Below, in pieces: positions 38,259-49,522 of a DNA stretch of 64,000 bases (the first letter of the stretch is position 1; the number at the start of each line of letters is the position of its first letter). A program made the translations under genes and the position numbers. The stretch is from contig NC_092340.1 of NCBI RefSeq assembly GCF_046630445.1, positions 24,316,001 through 24,380,000 of the forward strand, in the 5' to 3' direction. This DNA is from Rutidosis leptorrhynchoides. Its lineage: Eukaryota > Streptophyta > Magnoliopsida > Asterales > Asteraceae. The notes beneath the pieces were generated by a model. That model was not told the origin of the DNA. It did not search any database and saw only the letters and a program-made list of their open reading frames with translations.

Positions 38259-38318
38259 GTGATTGAATGGGATAGATGGCCTGCAGCCGATTGTTTCGTG
38301 ATTTAGGTATCCCAGTCG

Positions 38319-38328
38319 TCTGATACCA
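38319..38328 (-). promoter_or_regulatory. Primer-binding site of the copia element
   Basis: The minus strand reads TGGTATCAGA directly after the LTR with no spacer, matching the initiator tRNA-Met end over ten bases. Confidence 0.75.
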
Positions 38329-38474
38329 TGTTGACAAATATAATGTGATATCTTTGATTGATCATAAACGTGCATACAGATGGATATTATAAACTACAGC
38401 TACACAATTCTAGAATATAGGTCAAAGCCCTACAATGAAGAGTGGGCCGAAGCCCAACTTAATATCGGCTAACA
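38329..38474 (-). repeat. 5' LTR of the copia element (146 bp)
   Basis: In element orientation it starts TGTTAGCCGATATT at 38474 and ends TTGTCAACA at 38329, giving TG...CA termini with short inverted ends. The PBS abuts it. The 5 bases after it, gttta (38475-38479), should be the target duplication. The other copy is beyond the window's resolvable structure. Confidence 0.8.
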
Positions 38475-38578
38475 GTTTACAGATAAATGGATGCAAATTA
38501 CGACGAAAAACGGATGTTGTGTTTAATTACACAACTTCCTGTGAGCTTTTGAGCTTGATTTACTGAAAACTAAACGAA

Positions 38579-39501
38579 TTGTGTGATCAAAGATCTTTTA
38601 GCCTAACGGGTGATCATTTTCATGATATCGCAATTTCAAGTTGTAAATGCGTATTTGATGTTACAACCTTAGACAAGTTACATAGGCCATACATTACCCT
38701 TGATTCAATTTGGCGTGGTACATATATTTGTTACAGGCATTTTAGGTCACCTTCATCGTTATCAGTTCTTGATCTGTCTTTTTGTGCCATTACGGACAAC
38801 GGATTGGAAACGTTAACCAAATTTTATAATAAATCCTTGATAAACGTGAATCTTAGGCATTGTCCATGTATAACAAACACTGGGATTTGGTTTCTCAAAC
38901 AGAATTGTCCTTAACGTCGAGTACTAAAAATTTCTGGTTGTAATCAAGTTGTTGGAGTAGCACCCCCAACAAGGTTTTTGGAAAACTTTGACTTATTTAG
39001 AAGCAAATTTAAGTGTCCTTTACCCGGATGGATTGTTAAATGGAAGTGGTCTTGAGTATCTACAAGTTTCTAATTTAAATATCCTTCGTAGTAAGAATGA
39101 AAAACGTGGTTTGGCGGCAATTGGGCCTAAGAATCTTAAAATCCTTTCCTTTTACTGTCGAACATTTGTTACAGATGAGTGCGTCATGAGAATTTCAAAA
39201 GGGTGTCCTTTACTGAAAGAGTTGAACTTATCATGATGTAGTGGAATCGGTTTCCGTGGTTGGCTTTCGATTGGGTTGCATTGCCAAAATTTGAAAAAAC
39301 TACATGTGAACAACTCTTTCCAACTTTTGTGATAGAGGATTACTAGCTTTGGGTAATGGCTGCAAATTTCTATCGGTGTTGTACATGATGAATTGCCCAC
39401 AAATTACCTCACTTGGGTCCCACGAATTTAAGATGAAGAGACACGATGTCAAGATAAAACAGCAAATGGTGAATCCATATTTCCCAAGTTGGGCATGGTA
39501 A
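38579..39501 (+). pseudogene. F-box/LRR-repeat protein pseudogene (FBL12-like), N-terminus lost
   Basis: Leucine-rich repeats of the Cys-containing F-box type are clear: LSVLDLSFCAITDNGLETL, then INVNLRHCPCITNTGI. A later frame has GLEYLQVSNLNIL, DECVMRISKGCPLLKELNL and IGLHCQNLKKLHVN. From memory, the last part follows plant FBL12-like proteins, which recruit substrates to SCF ubiquitin ligases; this needs a database check. The reading is broken by a stop at 38912, a frameshift before 38988, a TGA at 39234-39236, a frameshift near 39320 and a final TAA at 39499-39501. I find no F-box upstream; 100 bp before the first frame the copia LTR begins, so the 5' part is gone or displaced. Confidence 0.72.
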
Positions 39502-39512
39502 CTGGCCGCTTA

Positions 39513-39876
39513 GACCACGGATAATGGTGAATGTGGAGTGGATAATGGGTACTTTTTAGGTATTGTCGCTGACATGGCTATAATGGGGAAAGGGGGAGCT
39601 GTAATGAGGAGGGTTGTTGAGAGGGTTGTAGAATGTTTGCGGATGATGTGTTAATATTTGATTAGTATTTGAAAGGTAAATATTGAGAAATGTGGAGAGA
39701 GAAATAACCTCAACCAATCAGCACTTGCCATCTCAGTGTCTTTCTCCCTCGTGCGTTTCTGATTGACAAAAGTTCACCTAAAATTGGCCACAAACGCCCC
39801 ACTACATGCATTTGTGGAGCGTTTGTGGTGACACCTCAAAGTGGTTTTGGGAACAACCGCCCCATTATCCGTGGTC
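39513..39876. mobile_element. MITE with 15-bp inverted ends and TTA duplication (PIF/Harbinger-like)
   Basis: GACCACGGATAATGG at the left end is matched by its reverse complement at the right end (39862-39876). TTA flanks both sides (39510-39512, 39877-39879). Size (364 bp), TIRs and a 3-bp TTA duplication fit Tourist/PIF-Harbinger MITEs. It lies just after the F-box/LRR pseudogene stop. Confidence 0.8.
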
Positions 39877-40258
39877 TTAAAATATTCTACAAGTGGTATG
39901 TGTATGTTATATTAATCACTTAAAAATGTCTAGTGGTTTTGTGTGATTGTTACATGTGATGCTTTCTTCTAAATTATTGATTTTAAGAACTTCAACTTGT
40001 TTGTTGGCTTAGGAATTGATTTTGATATGTTTTTTTTTTCTCTTTATTACGGTTATGGTTAAATTTTGTTTTTGTTTTTCTTATGTTTATTTCTTACATT
40101 TAACACTAGAGGTGCACAACTAGTTCACGGCTTAGCTCACATCAGTCCCAAAGGGTTCGACCCGTCCCAAAACTCTTCAAAAAAAGTCCGCGAAAGCCCG
40201 CGCACCAAAAGAGACATCGCTTTTGCAAAGTGATACGAAAATGGCGGGGAAGGTGATG
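39858..40258 (+). repeat. Local duplication, copy 1
   Basis: Nearly the same sequence recurs at about 41091-41487 in direct orientation. It begins with the right end of the MITE and runs through tracts such as tgattgttacatgtgatgct and ttcacggcttagctcacatc. Small indels separate the copies. No gene seen. Confidence 0.82.
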
Positions 40259-40394
40259 GGACTTTGCACCAAATCCAAACAAAACTTATCTAAAATGATA
40301 AAGTTGCCCTGCTTTTGTATAAATACTATTTGCCCTGCTTTTGTATAAATACTATTTTGGAATGATACTGTGCAACATGAAACTATATGGATTA

Positions 40395-40795
40395 GAGAGC
40401 GTTTGATTAAACTGAATGATTAAGCGTTGAATGTTTCATAATTTGAGTGATTTAAAGGTTTCGAATGAAGTTGGTTGTAAATGACAATAACCTGTTTAAT
40501 AATCATTCTGAATTAACAATGTGAATAAAAGTACCTTATTAACCTTTTGCTTGATTAAAAAAACATATTTATTTAATAAGTATTATTCATATAATTTATA
40601 GAAGATATGACATATATTCCAAGTGCTTAATGGTTTAAAAGACTATTTTTTTATTTTTATTTTTTTAACAGACTATTTGTAACTCTGAAAGGTATGTCAT
40701 TTAGAGGTCATAAACAAACATAGTAAATGGTGAATGGTTTAGCATTTAGTGCTTAATCATTTAATTAAAAGGTAATCAAATGCACCCTTAATTTC
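40395..40795. mobile_element. hAT-like MITE candidate, copy 1
   Basis: Left gcgtttgattaaactgaatg and right ttaaaaggtaatcaaatgca read as imperfect inverted ends. The interior (ataatcattctgaat, acaatgtgaat, ccttattaacctttt) recurs in the copy at 44495-44875. No coding capacity. Family placement is a guess from the ends. Confidence 0.55.
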
Positions 40796-40929
40796 AAAAC
40801 TTTGAGATAACCACAGGGCGGCACGTGTGACTGACTCTTACATGTACATAACTTCCTAAAATATTTTAACACCTTATGGAAACAACAATATATGATAATG
40901 AACTTGGACTAGTTAATTAAAAGAATTAC

Positions 40930-41043
40930 CAATGCATTATTTACTGCACGCAAGCAATCATTTGTCTTCAACATTAAAAGGATGACACGAGGCAGTCTAT
41001 GCAAAAGCTCTGTTATTTGAGGAAAATATAGTGAAGCATACAT
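40930..41043 (-). pseudogene. Duplicated copy of ABC1-kinase exon 11
   Basis: The 114-bp block matches exon 11 of the gene at 42421-46432 (42716-42829) and keeps the length, the open frame, the AG before it and the GT after it. The visible protein change is Lys to Arg in the LLHxLPRV stretch. Similarity extends into both flanks (about 40903-41093). It sits downstream of the gene's last exon on the same strand and has no other exons nearby, so it is a relic unless spliced as an alternative. Confidence 0.82.
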
Positions 41044-41090
41044 CTGAAAAACAAACATGACATCATCTATTACATCATCAGTCGACAATA

Positions 41091-41487
41091 CCACCCCATT
41101 ATCCGTGGTCTTAAAATATTCTACAAGTGGTATTTATATTAATCACTTGAAAGATGTCTCGTGGTTTTGTGTGATTGTTACATGTGATGCTTTCTTCTAA
41201 ATTATTGATTTTAAGAACTTCAAACTGTTTGTTGGCTTAGGGATTGATTTTGATGTACCTTTTTTCTTTCTTAATTACGGTTATGGTTAAAAGTTGTTTT
41301 TGTTTTTCTTATGTTTTATTTCTTACATTTAACACTAGAGGTGCACAACTAGTTCACGGCTTAGCTCACATCAGTCCCAAAGGGTTCGACCCGTCCCAAA
41401 ACTCTTCAAGAAAAGTCCGTGAAAGCCAGCGCACCAAGAGAGACACCGCTTTTGCAAAGTGATACGAAAACCGCAGGGAAGGTGATC
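41091..41487 (+). repeat. Local duplication, copy 2
   Basis: Copy of 39858-40258, joined directly to the duplicated exon 11 region at about 41091. Only the right end of the MITE is included, so the MITE was already in place before the duplication. Confidence 0.82.
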
Positions 41488-41506
41488 GCAAGAAAAAGAG
41501 CAAGTA

Positions 41507-41508
<2 letters not shown>

Positions 41509-41542
<34 letters not shown>
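41509..41542 (+). repeat. Poly(A) run, 34 bases
   Basis: This lies just after the end of the duplicated block. It may mark a retroposed 3' end, but I find no clear target duplication. Confidence 0.85.
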
Positions 41543-41543
<1 letters not shown>

Positions 41544-42420
41544 CAACTAATTCTTGTAGATAATCCGCCATGACGCGTTCTAACCTTCCCTGCGGGGACA
41601 TCCACGATAGAGCACCCCGGTTAGGATTTGTGGTCCTTGTATAAAGCTGAACTAACATTTACATGGGCAAGCTATTGATTCTCTTTCGTACATGAAGTTC
41701 CCGGAATAAACTGTAGTTAATAGTAGTCGATCATTTATACTAGCAATTAGAGACTATAGTTGAAATTGGAGGAAACAACAAAATTGGATCACATCCTACC
41801 TGCAAATATTAGTAAAATATTGTAAAAACATTACTAATCCAAACGGAGTCCCACAAGACAAGGATGATGATGAAGTTGTTCATGATGGGCTCGATTGATA
41901 GCGCATATTACTTTCTTGTTGTACTGCAAGCCTCATACGATGCATCGAAAGAGATTATAAAGATGGAGGATGATAATGAAGTTGAGAAAGGAAATTCGTC
42001 AAGTTCCAAAGCTGTAGAACTCAATGCGATAACAACTAGCCAAACTTAAATCATATTAATGCAATTACTTCATGTAGCATAAGCCATTAATTCAGTAAAA
42101 CAATCATATAATCATGCAATTACTTCATGTTATAAGTATACAAAAAGTTACAACTATTTCAAATTCGGATAAAGAAATTGCAAGTAATGTCTCATATGTG
42201 ACATTTTGAAAGCCTAAAATAATCTGTCCTGTAAAAATAGAAACATGTGGTGTTGTGCTGTTGTATAAATCAACATCAGCCCTGTAACGGGCTAACTTAT
42301 TGAAGTTTTTTCAAACTAGTGTGGGTTAGGATTGTGGGCTCCAAGCCCAAAGAATACTAAACATTAAATGAATTCTTTCAGTGTGATTACCGTCTTTTGA
42401 ATATATGTGATAACGATGAT
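41543..42420. other. Intergenic stretch 3' of the ABC1-kinase gene
   Basis: I see no convincing gene. Short frames at 41371-41658 (minus) and 41864-42049 (plus) have no recognisable domain. The part near 42050-42420 should contain the kinase gene's 3' UTR on the minus strand. Confidence 0.4.
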
Positions 42421-43273
42421 TTAGTATATTGAAGCTTTACGGAACTGGAGTATCCACAAGGCAACCTGCATTATAAGAAACCTAGCTTCTAATGAAAACT
42501 GTTCCAACCAAACGAGTAGAAAGCTATAGAGGGACTTGGAGTGGGATAACTTTTCTTCGATTAGCGCCTCAGATGAAACTCTTCCGATAATAATAAAGGA
42601 CTCCACAGATGGTCTTTGTATCTGTCAACAAACAATACACAAACCTCAGACCATTTTCAATGACCCATACATTAATTAGTAGTTAATATAAACTAAGACT
42701 AGTTAAAAGGATTACCAATGCATTATTTACTGCACGCAAGCAATCATTTGTCTTCAACATTAAAAGAATGACACGAGGCAGTTTATGCAAAAGCTCTGTT
42801 ATTTGAGGAAAATATAGGGATGCATACATCTGCAAAACAAACATGACATCGTTTATTACATCATCAATTGACAATATACATACAAATACAACAACAAAAC
42901 AAAATATTAAAGTCACCTGAAGTTCAGAGTGATCACTCGCATTGCCTTGTATAGCAAGATGGTCAACAGCAGGGTCAATAACTCTATTCCAAGGCCGCAT
43001 TGTAAGAATCCCTGCAAAAAGTGCATATAGATCCTCTCCAGCACCCAGTTTCACACAATTTTCTTTTATTCCTTTTGCATCAGCCAGTACTAAAGCCTGT
43101 AAAAAAGTCAACAGTTCACAGACAATGACACAAAACAGAACAACAACATGATAAAAACACTAAGGTTGTAGCAAATTGCACCTTCCAGAGTGCAGCATAA
43201 TTAGTCCTGGTTGAAACGTCTAATTCTTTATATAAACCATGGTCCAGTAGTACCAATTGTGGTTTTCTTTTTC

Positions 43274-43362
<89 letters not shown>

Positions 43363-46300
43363 AAGCAACAGCATATATGTAATCATAAACATTGTAAGCA
43401 TTACTCATGAATTTTAATTAATAACAAATTAGCAACTAAGAGGAACCTATGCATGCAAAATAAACTAGTAAAGATTGAAAATATAAAGATATAATTACTG
43501 AGATAGTCCCTGTGGTTTCACTTAAATTGCTGAAATAGTCCCTAGGGTTTTTTTGACCGAGATAGTCCTCATGGTTTCAAAAATGTTGCTGAGATAGTCC
43601 TTTTGTTACTGAGATAGTCCCTGTGCTTTCACCAAATTGCTGAAACCACGGGGACTATCGGACTATCTCAACAACATTTTGAAAACCACGAGGACTATCT
43701 GTCTATCTAGGTAAAAAAAAACCCTAGGGACTAATTCAGCAATTTAGGTGAAACCACAGGGACTATGACAGTAATTATGTCAGATATAAAACATATTTGT
43801 ATGATTTCAAGTGTCTATGGCTTACCAAATACCCCACTTTTGAGAGAAGGCGATGTGCGAACAAGCAAGTTAGCAGCATGTGGATCACAATGAACAAATC
43901 CATGTTTAAACATCATTTCAGCAAATGTTCTACTGAGCTGTTTTCATAAATCAAACCTCTTAATCAATAATCATCATTACATCTAATATCAATTTACACA
44001 TTGCAGTAGATAAAATATGAACTTACTAGTCTTGCAATGTCATGTGGATCGAGTCCAAGTTTTTGGATGCTTTTTGGGTCGTTGACTTCTGCGCCTTCTA
44101 CAAACTCCATAGTCAACAACTTTGAGGTACTTAGGTTCCAATATATAATTGGGGCGTAAACATAGTCTGCAATATGAGGAGATAACCTTCGAAAGTTATC
44201 CATACATTTTATGCTGTTCTTGGCCTCTATTAAGAAATCTAGTTCCTGATAACCATCATTGTAACATAATTAACCTTAACCATTAATTTTCAACTAGAGC
44301 TGCATAAATACGCATATGTAGCTGGATATCATGACAATTTGAGTATAAATTAAGACAAAAATTATCTCTAACCTTAGGTAAACTGTCGTGTACTTCATCT
44401 ACCAACCACCTATATTCGAACCCAAGCACACGTATGATTAAGGCCACATATTTGTGTCAATAAACACATACCTAAGAGTATTAAAGTAAAATAACTAAAG
44501 CTGCATTTTGATAGAACATAATGATTAAGCGCTGGATGGTTCATAATCTGAATGATTCAAAGGTTTTGAATAAAAGGGTTCTGAATGACAATAACATTTT
44601 TGATAATCATTCTGAATGAACAATATGAATGAGGTAAAATTACCTTATTAACCTTTACATTACTAAAAAATTCAATATAATTGTTTGATAAGAGTTTTTG
44701 ATATAATTTAGAAAATTTAGGTGCTTAATTGTTACAAGAATGTCTCAACTCTGGATGATTATGTTGAATCATTCAGCATCATATGTCATTGAGAGGTTGA
44801 AAACAACGTGCTTAATGGTTATTAACCGATGAACCATTCAGTTAAGACTTAAGAGGTAAACAGAAACACACCCCAAAACGCGGTAGTAATAGGCAGTATT
44901 ATGACACATATGTACCTGTAATCAAATGAAGGAAAGAGCCGATGCAAAGTGTTCACAATCAATTCGACAGTTGCATAATCTGCAGCTGCAGTATCTGTCA
45001 TATGCATATGTTGCACCTGTATCAATACACAATATCATTTTTTTATTCCATCTTTCAAACTTAAATAGCTTAACACGAATCAAGTTTTCCATACAGAACC
45101 AAAATAAGATGTAAATATAGTAAGTGTTCAAAACCTTGACAGCAACTTTTTGTCCCTGATGAGTACGAGCAACATGAACTTGAGCAAGCGAAGCACTCGC
45201 AATAGGGACAGGGTCAAACTCTTCAAATATCTGTGTAACGAAAACCTGGACTAAGTTTTATCAATAAAAAAAATAAAATAAAAATAATGAAATTAGTAAG
45301 TATACACACTTCTTCAGGTGCATCACCAAGCTCTTTTTTAACAACTTGGCACACTTGATCGTAAGAAGAAGTCGGACATCTATTCAACATTGAATCTCTC
45401 AATGTATTAATGTACTCTTGAGGTACCAAATATTCCTAGATAAAAAGGTAATTGTTTAGCCCAAACATAAACGTGTGTATTCGATACATATCAAGCGTAA
45501 ACTGAAATTCGATAACGATGACTAGAAGGGATAAGATTGTACCAGTTGACCTACATGTTGACCAAGCTTTATGTATATTCCACCATTTTTAAAGCAAAGT
45601 TCTTCAAGCCTACGAGCACTTCTAGCGTGGACTTCATGTGTAACCTTAGCCCTTTCAATGCTATCTTCTGGCAGTCCCAATAGTGAATACTGATAATCTA
45701 AAAGCCCATCAGTATTCTTATATTTTAGAATCAAATTAATATAAAATATATTTTCGTGTGTGCGCGTCAGCGCGTGTGTATGTGATTAATTTTAGAAAAA
45801 CTTCTTTAAAATAAACTTGAATTTTTTATATAAGAGTTCTTCAGGATAGATTAATGGATATCATTAACCTGCCTTGCAAATTATTCATTCAAGAACACCA
45901 TTTGGAATGAAATTAATAGGCTAAGCATTGGTGTTGTGTATTGTAAGCTGTTTCGCTTGAAGTTTCATCAACAATATTCGCCTTTTAAATAAATATTAAA
46001 AAAAAAAATCGTTGCAGGCAATGTAAATTGATTGCACAGATTAAGATTTGATCATAAAAGGTAACATGATATTAGTATGATAATGTAGGTAATCAAATTT
46101 CAGACTTAATTCAATTGGTCAGAGTTCATATAATTAAAAAAATAAATAAATAAATAAATAAACAGTTAAACACCGATATTGAAAGTCAAGAAAATTAAAT
46201 TTTAAAAACAAATTAATTAATAGAAAAATATGTAAGAAATCTGAAAGTTACCGAAAGCAATAGAGGCAGCGGTGAGGGAAAGACGGAAGAGACGAATAGG

Positions 46301-46432
46301 GACGGTGGTGCAAAGTTTGAGTGACGTGGCGGGATCATCGGAATTGGCAATGGAGGCGGCACCGGCGCCGGCGCATAAGGCGGTGGCGGTAAACGCGAGC
46401 TTGGATTTAGCGGCCCAAATAAATCGGGCCAT
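42421..46432 (-). CDS. ABC1/ADCK-type atypical kinase, probably mitochondrial, 12 exons, intact
   Basis: Twelve exons rejoin into 537 codons: 46252-46432, 45543-45697, 45310-45435, 45135-45230, 44916-45016, 44373-44409, 44027-44245, 43826-43937, 43182-43273, 42917-43096, 42716-42829 and 42421-42621. Every intron is GT-AG and every phase closes. Signatures are KLGQ (104-107), the Ala-rich loop ASASLAQVH (165-173) that replaces the kinase Gly loop, VAVK (183-186), the catalytic HCDPHAAN (321-328) and the metal-binding DHG (353-355). The N-terminus is basic, then hydrophobic (about 12-28), as in a mitochondrial presequence or anchor. It most resembles, from memory, the Arabidopsis At2g40090 (ATH9) group, the ADCK1-like branch. 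Members of the UbiB/COQ8 family support isoprenoid-lipid and membrane functions, but the exact substrate of this branch is unclear. No stop or frameshift was found. Confidence 0.93.
43277..43360. repeat. (TA)42 microsatellite next to a splice acceptor
   Basis: On the minus strand the run is followed by CAG and then exon 9 of the ABC1-kinase gene, so it occupies the place of the polypyrimidine tract. Confidence 0.95.
43491..43778. mobile_element. Foldback MITE in intron 8 of the ABC1-kinase gene
   Basis: ataattactgagatagtccc at the left is mirrored by gggactatgacagtaattat at the right. The inverted arms continue inward through tggtttcac and gtgaaacca and beyond, so most of the 288 bp can fold back. 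No coding capacity. Confidence 0.78.
44495..44875. mobile_element. hAT-like MITE candidate, copy 2, in intron 5 of the ABC1-kinase gene
   Basis: Shares with 40395-40795 the order gattaag, ataatcattctgaatgaaca, ccttattaaccttt and a closing gcttaatggttattaa. It lies between exons 5 and 6. No coding capacity. Confidence 0.58.
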
Positions 46433-46671
46433 CACCGGAAGAATGTTTATTTTTGTTATTTTCAAGGAATGAACGAAAGGGGGAAAAGAAAAACAACTAA
46501 CCAACCAACCCACCCCCGTTTTGTTAGTTTGTTTACTCAACTTATTCGTGGATGATGTCGGCCCACGCAAGAAGCATTTACTAATTAAGATTAATATTAA
46601 TTTAATTTTTTAATAAATATATAAAAAGAGACATGTATAACTTTGAGATATCATAGTCGTTTTATACTCTG
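46433..46671 (-). promoter_or_regulatory. Upstream region of the ABC1-kinase gene
   Basis: Position only: it lies between the start codon at 46432 and a candidate transposon at about 46684. The part next to the ATG would be the 5' UTR. I cannot assign a TATA box or transcription start with confidence. Confidence 0.35.
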
Positions 46672-46683
46672 TATTCCTTTTCT

Positions 46684-47315
46684 ATTGTAAGAGAGGTCTC
46701 AATAATTTGGTCTTAGTCTTCTAGAACTAGATGTCACATCAGCGCCTCATCAGCACTTTCTTCTCAGGATTAAACTCATGATTAAACACTCCCAACAGTT
46801 ACACTTTTTTTCCATATTTTTTAATTATTTTCTTTTTTCTAAACAATTAAATAATTATAATTATTTATAATTATAATTATAAATACTTATTATTAATATT
46901 ATTCTATAATTATAATTATAATTAATATTATCAATTATAAAACTACATCTAATTTAAAACTTAAAAATTATTGATTTCATTAATTATTAAAAATATAAAA
47001 TAAAATAAAAAATGAAAATAGCCTGACCCACAATTAAATAAAAATATCACTATCTTATTTTCATCTTCTCCATCTTTTTCATCTTCTCCATCTTATCTTC
47101 ATTAACAAAATTTATCCATCTTCTCTATCTTTCATTCTAATTGTCCTCCATTTTATTTTATTAAATATTCATAACTTCCGTCCAGAAATATGTCAAAAAA
47201 GCACGGAGCGAGGGACGATAGCCTGGACGATAGGCTGGGTGGTCCGCTGCAATCGGCGCCCAGGTGGGCGGATGGCTGGGCGGCCCCCAGGACCCAACCG
47301 TTGTGAGCTCTATAA
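46684..47315. mobile_element. Mutator-like non-autonomous element candidate
   Basis: A 12-bp direct repeat, tattccttttct, flanks it at 46672-46683 and 47316-47327; long duplications of about 9-12 bp suit Mutator-like elements. The ends (attgtaagag and, inverted, ttatagag) match weakly. A GC-rich block with ggacgatagcctggacgata lies near its right end. No coding capacity. Confidence 0.5.
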
Positions 47316-47490
47316 TATTCCTTTTCTGAAAAACTCAGTCACGACTATGTACACCGTGTATAATAGATAGAGTTTGGTTACGTTTAAATATATCATAAAT
47401 ATCTTAATTTCATATTTTAAAACTCATAGTTGTCAAGAAAAAAGTCAATATTAGAAAAATAATAATAATAATAAAATACTTGATCATGAA

Positions 47491-47851
47491 TAGGATGGCA
47501 TCGGGTGGGGTTTGGGCCGGGTTTAGGTAATCTCATACCCGAACCCGATTAGGAAACACAGTCTCAAACCCGGACCCATACCTGTCGGGTTCCCATTTAC
47601 TTACTAACCGTCGGATTATCGGGTTTCTCCATAGGTAAACGAGGATCTCCGTTTACTTACCAACTCTCGTGTTATCGGCTTTTCCCGCAGGGTATCGAAT
47701 GTCCCATTGTTAGTCATTCTCATACACCATTCATCTACTTCAATTTATGTTTCAATAAAGCTATTATATTGAGTACTAAATCTAAATAAATATATATAAA
47801 CATCGAAAAATTTAACAATACTACATTGTAGCTTATATTATTATTATTAAA

Positions 47852-47931
<80 letters not shown>

Positions 47932-48153
47932 AAAATGAAATTGAAATCCCCTTCAAGTCGGGTATACGGGTCGGGTATACGGGTCGGGTATGCGGGTTTG
48001 TATCTAAACCCATCCCCAAACCCGAACCCGGGAAAAAAAATCAAAACCATCCTCATACCCGGTCCAAAACCCGAATACCCGACCCCAAACCCAGCCCAAA
48101 AGTGTCGAGTTTCGGGTTTACCAATCAGGTACGGGTCTTTTTGCATCCCTAAA
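47491..48153. mobile_element. hAT-like MITE rich in CGGGT and ACCCG motifs, with a (TTA)n run
   Basis: Left end taggatgg and right end catcccta are imperfect inverted ends. 8-bp flanks atcatgaa (47483-47490) and ttcatgaa (48154-48161) differ by one base. The interior has gggtcgggtatacgggt-type repeats and their complement. A (TTA)n run of about 25 units is at 47852-47928. Confidence 0.58.
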
Positions 48154-49265
48154 TTCATGAAACGCAAACTCGTTGATCTAATGATGAACTTTAATGATGC
48201 CGCAAGTGAAGATTGTAAATATTCATCCTTGGACTCGGACTCGAAATGTCAGAAGGATAAAGTTTGAATATATGATTTTGACTAGTGATGGATAGTTCAG
48301 GTTTTAATTTGTGGATTTATGTTTCAGTTGTCCAAAATTATTTTTTTGGATTTATGTTTCTCCTTTTGTTTTGGTCTCTTGATATAGTTTTAGTTAGTTA
48401 GCTTGGAATTAGGGTGTGGTTTTATGGTTTCTTTTTTCGTGGTGTTATGGTGTGTGGTGTTTGGTAGTAAAATCGTATTCTTCTTCTACAATCGTTGTAT
48501 CTACCATTGTCTTGCTAATATTGTATGTGATTTATAAATTTGCTTGCCTTGCAAGGAAAAAAATCATTTTGATAAAGGTTCAAATGTTAAGTAGTGAATT
48601 ACAATCGTCACAAAATTAATTGTTTCACTTTCACTTTCACTTTTAAAAGTTTTTCCTAGTAAATTTAAAAATATTTTTGTTTGTACTATATAATATTTGC
48701 TTAAATTTATATCAACTGATTGAATTTTTAATGCATTTTCATTAATATAACAGTAGATTTTTCCACTATTTTTGTTTGTGCTAGTGCCCCCAGTAATTAC
48801 CATACCAGAGTGACTCAAGGCTTTAAGCTTGTACCTTATAAGTAAGCTTCACCACCTGCACGTAAAATCTCGGCGCAGTGGAACGTGTAACCCGCCAGTT
48901 GTTTCATTCAACTGCTTTTGAAGATCAGGTTCTCACTACCAGTCTAAGTGGGACTAGCTTTCTCAAAATAAGGGGAGATCTGCTGCTTACTGCTCACGAA
49001 AACATCCGATCTATACTATACTAGCTCGACAGCTAGGTGCTTTCTGGAACTCGGCTAGGTGCTTGCCGGCGAGGGGAACTGCGAAAGGTGTTATGCTTTC
49101 CTGGTTCTATTGGATTAAAAACAAAGTTAAAATAATAAAAAAGAAAATTTAAAACTAAATGATTATTTTGTAACGAAAGATTATATATTGGGATTATCAC
49201 TAAAATGCCCATTTTTTCTCCATTTTTTGACTCAGAACCCATAAAAAAATATTTGACAATTTGCC
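48154..49265. other. Intergenic, no clear gene
   Basis: A plus-strand frame ending at 48267 has a plausible protein-like tail (about 48160-48264) outside the MITE but no recognisable domain. A moderately GC-rich stretch at 48780-49080 is unexplained. Confidence 0.35.
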
Positions 49266-49410
49266 CGCGCAAGGACGCAAGGTGCCTGTTTGCGACCTTG
49301 CTTCCCGGTGGACGCAAGGTGCCACTTGCGACCTTGCTTATCGGGGACGCAAGGTGCCTCTTGCGACCTTGATTCCCGGGGACGCAAGGACGCAAGGTGT
49401 CTCTTGCTCC
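49266..49410. repeat. Minisatellite of about 36-40 bp units
   Basis: Units are built around gacgcaaggtgcc and cttgcgaccttg, about 3.5 copies, with imperfect lengths. Each unit contains GCAAGGT and ACCTTGC-type inverted halves. Confidence 0.75.
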
Positions 49411-49522
49411 TACGTGATATCATGATTAATGTTTTCTTTCAGACATTTCATCAAACACCATATGTGCATCTTACGTGATACAATTTTTTGCAACATCAAA
49501 CATTATCTTTTTGCTCCTAAAT

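Noticed and set aside
40110..41392. Possible tRNA-derived SINE with a B-box-like gggttcgaccc in two copies
   Set aside because: A-box match and spacing are poor, one copy lacks the poly(A), and the two copies are explained by the local duplication.
41371..41658. 95-codon minus-strand frame containing a Phe run
   Set aside because: Crosses the 34-base poly(A) tract and has no recognisable domain.
47929..48267. 112-codon plus-strand frame with a protein-like tail
   Set aside because: Most of it is inside the hAT-like MITE. The last 35 codons might be a gene tail, but nothing else supports an exon.
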